From Pelobacter sp. UBA6093 (GTDB lineage: Bacteria; Desulfobacterota; Desulfuromonadia; Desulfuromonadales; Syntrophotaleaceae), in the NCBI GenBank assembly GCA_002435955.1, contig DIWZ01000003.1, positions 3,187-57,839 on the forward strand: a DNA stretch of 54,653 nt, in the 5' to 3' direction. Made by a program: the position numbers and the translations under genes. Positions 52,508 to 54,653 of this stretch are shown here, in pieces. Within the stretch, counting starts at the first letter, position 1. The number at the start of each line of letters is the position of its first letter. The notes below the pieces were generated by a model, which saw only the letters and a program-made list of their open reading frames with translations, did no database searches and had not been told where the DNA came from.

Positions 52508-54238
52508 TTAGAAATTCCAAACTTCGTCGATTTCAGCAGGGGTGAAATCCCATACAGCATTGTGAGGAGCTACCGGCTCGAGCTCAAAGAACTCGGGCAG
52601 GCGGTCGTCTTCATTGCTGAAACCGGCTGCGGTGTTGAATGCTTTTTCCATTTTCAGGATCTTGGAGCCCATGCCGACGAAATCGTCAACGCTCATTTCG
52701 ACGCCGAAGCGGGCAGAGATCATGTCCACCAGTGCGGGCAGCACTTCGGGGATATCCAGAGCCGGGAAGGCTACGAAGATACACATACCGGTGCTGTCAA
52801 CTGCGGTGGTAGCGATCTGCAGGTTGCGGGACAGATCGACCTGGCCCTCTTTGGTCAGGGGATCGATGAAACCGCCGACTTTGAGGATGTTGGTAGCGAT
52901 GGTGTAACCGGCAGTGTGGTCGGCACCCTGGGTGGAGGTAGCGTAGGTGATGCCGATACCTTTGACCGAACGGGGGTCATAAGCAGGGATACCCTGGTTT
53001 TTGACAACCGGAACGCGGGTCAGGCCGAAAGCCGTGCCAACGGAACCGGTACCGTTACCGAGAATACGGCCAATGGGGGTGCACTTGCCGATTTCTTCGT
53101 TCATGACGCGCAGGGTTTCTTTGCCGTCACCCCAAGGAATGACACCGGCTTCCATGGCGACAGCGATCAGAACGGCGCCTTCGATGGAGTCGATACCGAT
53201 GTTGTCCATGGCGTTGTCGATGCGGGCGCAGTCGTCCAGGTTTTCGATCATGCAGTTGATGCCAAGGCCCCAAACGGTTTCGTATTCGAAGCCGGAGGTG
53301 ATGTAAACGCCTGCCTCGTCAACGTATTCCTGGGAGCATTGGATGATGCAACCGGCATGGCAGCCATGCTTGGTTTTGCCGCCGCGAGCGGCGATGGTGT
53401 CGTGCATGGTTTCGCCGGACACTTTGTCATGATGGTCGCACTGGCCGTATTTGAAGTTTTTGGTCGGCAGGCCGCCGGCTTCGTTCAGGATGTTGATCAG
53501 AACGTTGGTGCCGTAGATGGGCAGACCTTCGCCGGTAACGGGGTGATCGAGCATGCCCTTGGCAAATACTTTGGCAGCGGCACGGAATTTTTCGGCATCG
53601 ACGATTTCAACTTTGCCGGCGCCGGTAGCGTCAGTGGTGATGCACTTGATTTTCTTGGAGCCCATAACGGCGCCGAGGCCGCCACGACCGTGGGAGCGGA
53701 TCTTCTGGTCGGGGTCTTTTACCGAGATGTTGGCGGCAGCAAGACGATTTTCGCCGGGGATACCGATGGTCATGACGCCGATTTTTTCGTCATACTTGGC
53801 ATTCATGGCGTCGATGACGTCGAAGTTCTGCTTGCCGACCAGCTCGGAAGCGTCTTCGAAGGTTACGCCGTCCATGGTGACATGGAGGCGGTACCACTTG
53901 TCGTCCTTAGGCATGCCTTCGATGATCATGGCTTTGATGCCCATTTTGGCGAATTGCTGAGCGCTGGTACCACCGGAGTTGGATTCCTTGATGGTGCCGG
54001 TCAGCGGGCTCTTGGCGCCAGCGGACATACGGCCGGAGTTGGCAGCCGGGGTACCGGACAGCTGGCCGGGAGCGAATACCAGTTTGTTGTTGGGGCCGAG
54101 GGGGTGACACATCGGGGGTACTTCAGAGGCCACGATGGTGGAGGTCAGGGCACGACCACCCAAGGTTTTGTACTCAGCGGGGACTTGCTCGACTTTGCAG
54201 GTCAGATCGGTCATGTTAACGCGGAAAATCTTATCCAT
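52508..54238 (-). CDS. aor: Tungsten-type aldehyde:ferredoxin oxidoreductase
   Basis: This 576-residue enzyme oxidises aldehydes to acids with ferredoxin (or reduces acids). It binds a bis-pterin tungsten cofactor and one [4Fe-4S] cluster. Cluster cysteines are C293, C297, C301 ('HGCHAGCIIQC') and C486 ('DSTGMC'); pterin motifs are 'SAGAKSPLTGTI' (72-83) and 'SHGRGGLGAVMGS' near 182-194. It has a good GGGAGGAAG ribosome site, a promoter and a Moco/Tuco riboswitch in its leader. In fermentative relatives AOR balances electrons between acid, aldehyde and ferredoxin. Confidence 0.96.
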   Translation of the reverse strand: MDKIFRVNMTDLTCKVEQVPAEYKTLGGRALTSTIVASEVPPMCHPLGPNNKLVFAPGQLSGTPAANSGRMSAGAKSPLTGTIKESNSGGTSAQQFAKMGIKAMIIEGMPKDDKWYRLHVTMDGVTFEDASELVGKQNFDVIDAMNAKYDEKIGVMTIGIPGENRLAAANISVKDPDQKIRSHGRGGLGAVMGSKKIKCITTDATGAGKVEIVDAEKFRAAAKVFAKGMLDHPVTGEGLPIYGTNVLINILNEAGGLPTKNFKYGQCDHHDKVSGETMHDTIAARGGKTKHGCHAGCIIQCSQEYVDEAGVYITSGFEYETVWGLGINCMIENLDDCARIDNAMDNIGIDSIEGAVLIAVAMEAGVIPWGDGKETLRVMNEEIGKCTPIGRILGNGTGSVGTAFGLTRVPVVKNQGIPAYDPRSVKGIGITYATSTQGADHTAGYTIATNILKVGGFIDPLTKEGQVDLSRNLQIATTAVDSTGMCIFVAFPALDIPEVLPALVDMISARFGVEMSVDDFVGMGSKILKMEKAFNTAAGFSNEDDRLPEFFELEPVAPHNAVWDFTPAEIDEVWNF

Positions 54239-54287
54239 TCTGTACTTCCTCCCAATCTTTTACTATCTGGAATGGTTCCGGGTAAAA

Positions 54288-54382
54288 TCTCCTTTCCAAA
54301 AAGGGAGGCGCCACTGTTTCCAGCGGAACCCGTAGGCCTGTCGCCATAAGGACCTTCCCAGTAGGCAGCGAGGCTCGGAGAT
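54288..54382 (-). promoter_or_regulatory. Moco/Tuco riboswitch
   Basis: On the minus strand the leader reads ATCTCCGAGCCTCGCTGCC, then 'ACTGGGAAGG', 'ATGGCGACAGGCC', a short GAAA-capped hairpin, 'GTGGCGCCTCCC' and 'GGAAAGGAGAT', closing the first stem ATCTCC/GGAGAT. The order matches the molybdenum-cofactor RNA motif; the lack of a clear P3 helix fits the tungsten-cofactor (Tuco) variant. It stands about 50 bases before the AOR start. Identification is by remembered consensus. Confidence 0.82.
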
Positions 54383-54439
54383 TGGTAGTTTTGCGTCAAT
54401 CGCTGATGCATATATCAATGAGCTTTTCAGAGTTGACAA

Positions 54440-54469
54440 CTTATAGCACAAAATAGAACGAAAGTTCAA
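54440..54469 (-). promoter_or_regulatory. Promoter of aor
   Basis: On the minus strand TTGAAC (54464-54469) and TATAAG (54440-54445) are 18 bases apart. Transcription would start about 50 bases before the riboswitch. Confidence 0.65.
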
Positions 54470-54617
54470 TATCGGATGGCGTATACTTTTGTGTGCTGTC
54501 GATATTTTTTTTTTAAAATATGCAACTATTTGGAAATACAGGAAAACCTATTTATAAAGCGCCTTGCAAACAGCGTGGTTTTTTGCACAGAATATGTGTT
54601 CTGAGCATTTTCAACAC

Positions 54618-54639
54618 CTAGGAGCCTGTCGGACTATCC
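54618..54639. repeat. GTCCGACAG dispersed repeat, copy 2 (opposite orientation)
   Basis: This is the reverse complement of the element at 32-53, with one mismatch in 22. Immediately beyond it is GCGCCGGCTGCA, related to the GCCGGCTGCA beside the copy near 37519. The window ends here. Confidence 0.65.
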
Positions 54640-54653
54640 ATGCGCCGGCTGCA

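Noticed and set aside
52442..54349. 635-codon open frame antisense to aor
   Set aside because: It is a by-product of aor codon use; the encoded protein is Gly/Asp/Val-rich without any domain.

Overview
The window looks like a chromosomal stretch from an anaerobic Desulfuromonadales-type bacterium (Desulfobacterota), most likely close to Syntrophotalea/Pelobacter. This is inferred from gene content: a cobalamin-dependent MetH without the reactivation domain, a split transketolase, a Geobacter-type cytochrome-b succinate dehydrogenase/fumarate reductase, a tungsten-type aldehyde:ferredoxin oxidoreductase (AOR), a ferredoxin-bearing NuoF-like flavoprotein and many PAS sensors. No species can be proved from the sequence alone. 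The gene set looks mostly vertical and housekeeping. There is no phage, transposase, CRISPR array or rRNA.

Layout: 0-7 kb (+) holds a GerMN-domain protein, MetH, a conserved hypothetical, both transketolase halves and a sigma-54 response regulator. 7-12 kb (-) holds a DJ-1/PfpI protein, an MBL-family protein with its catalytic core missing, a class II-like photolyase, an ArsB/NhaD-type transporter and CorA. The three-gene photolyase cassette is flanked on both sides by a CTCAGCM heptamer repeat. 12.0-12.3 kb is a long imperfect hairpin element, followed by a DUF523-DUF1722 (TudS/YbgA) protein. 13.4-17.8 kb is a signalling cluster (receiver protein, multi-PAS HisKA_2 kinase, REC-PAS-GGDEF cyclase) ahead of an orphan NuoF-like protein. 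19.5-27.9 kb carries a DUF502 membrane protein, Ald, SerA, an ELWxxDGT-repeat exported protein, tRNA-fMet, a four-cysteine small protein, MetX under a SAM-I riboswitch, an Rrf2 regulator with a perfect palindrome at its promoter, and a GDSL lipoprotein. 28-37 kb carries Uup, small membrane or lipoproteins, a ferritin-like protein, a MoxR/VWA pair, a chemoreceptor and a VOC protein. 37.8-41 kb is a small surface-polysaccharide cluster whose first gene is frameshifted. 41-54 kb holds Amt, FrdBAC, an Mla lipid-transport operon (EFDAC plus a cyclic-nucleotide-binding protein), a TonB-like protein behind a cobalamin riboswitch, a MoaD-like protein, and AOR behind a molybdenum/tungsten-cofactor (Moco/Tuco) riboswitch.

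Cofactor logic ties distant parts together. Methionine synthesis appears at two points (MetH using B12, MetX controlled by SAM). B12 controls a TonB gene, and pterin-cofactor sensing sits directly in front of the AOR that would use that cofactor. Three riboswitches of different classes (SAM-I, cobalamin, Moco/Tuco) are readable by eye on the minus strand. The items most worth a second look are the AOR leader, whose conserved CCTCCC can pair with the AOR Shine-Dalgarno; the deleted MBL protein inside the photolyase cassette; and a family of hairpin repeats with a shared GGAAACTAT loop.
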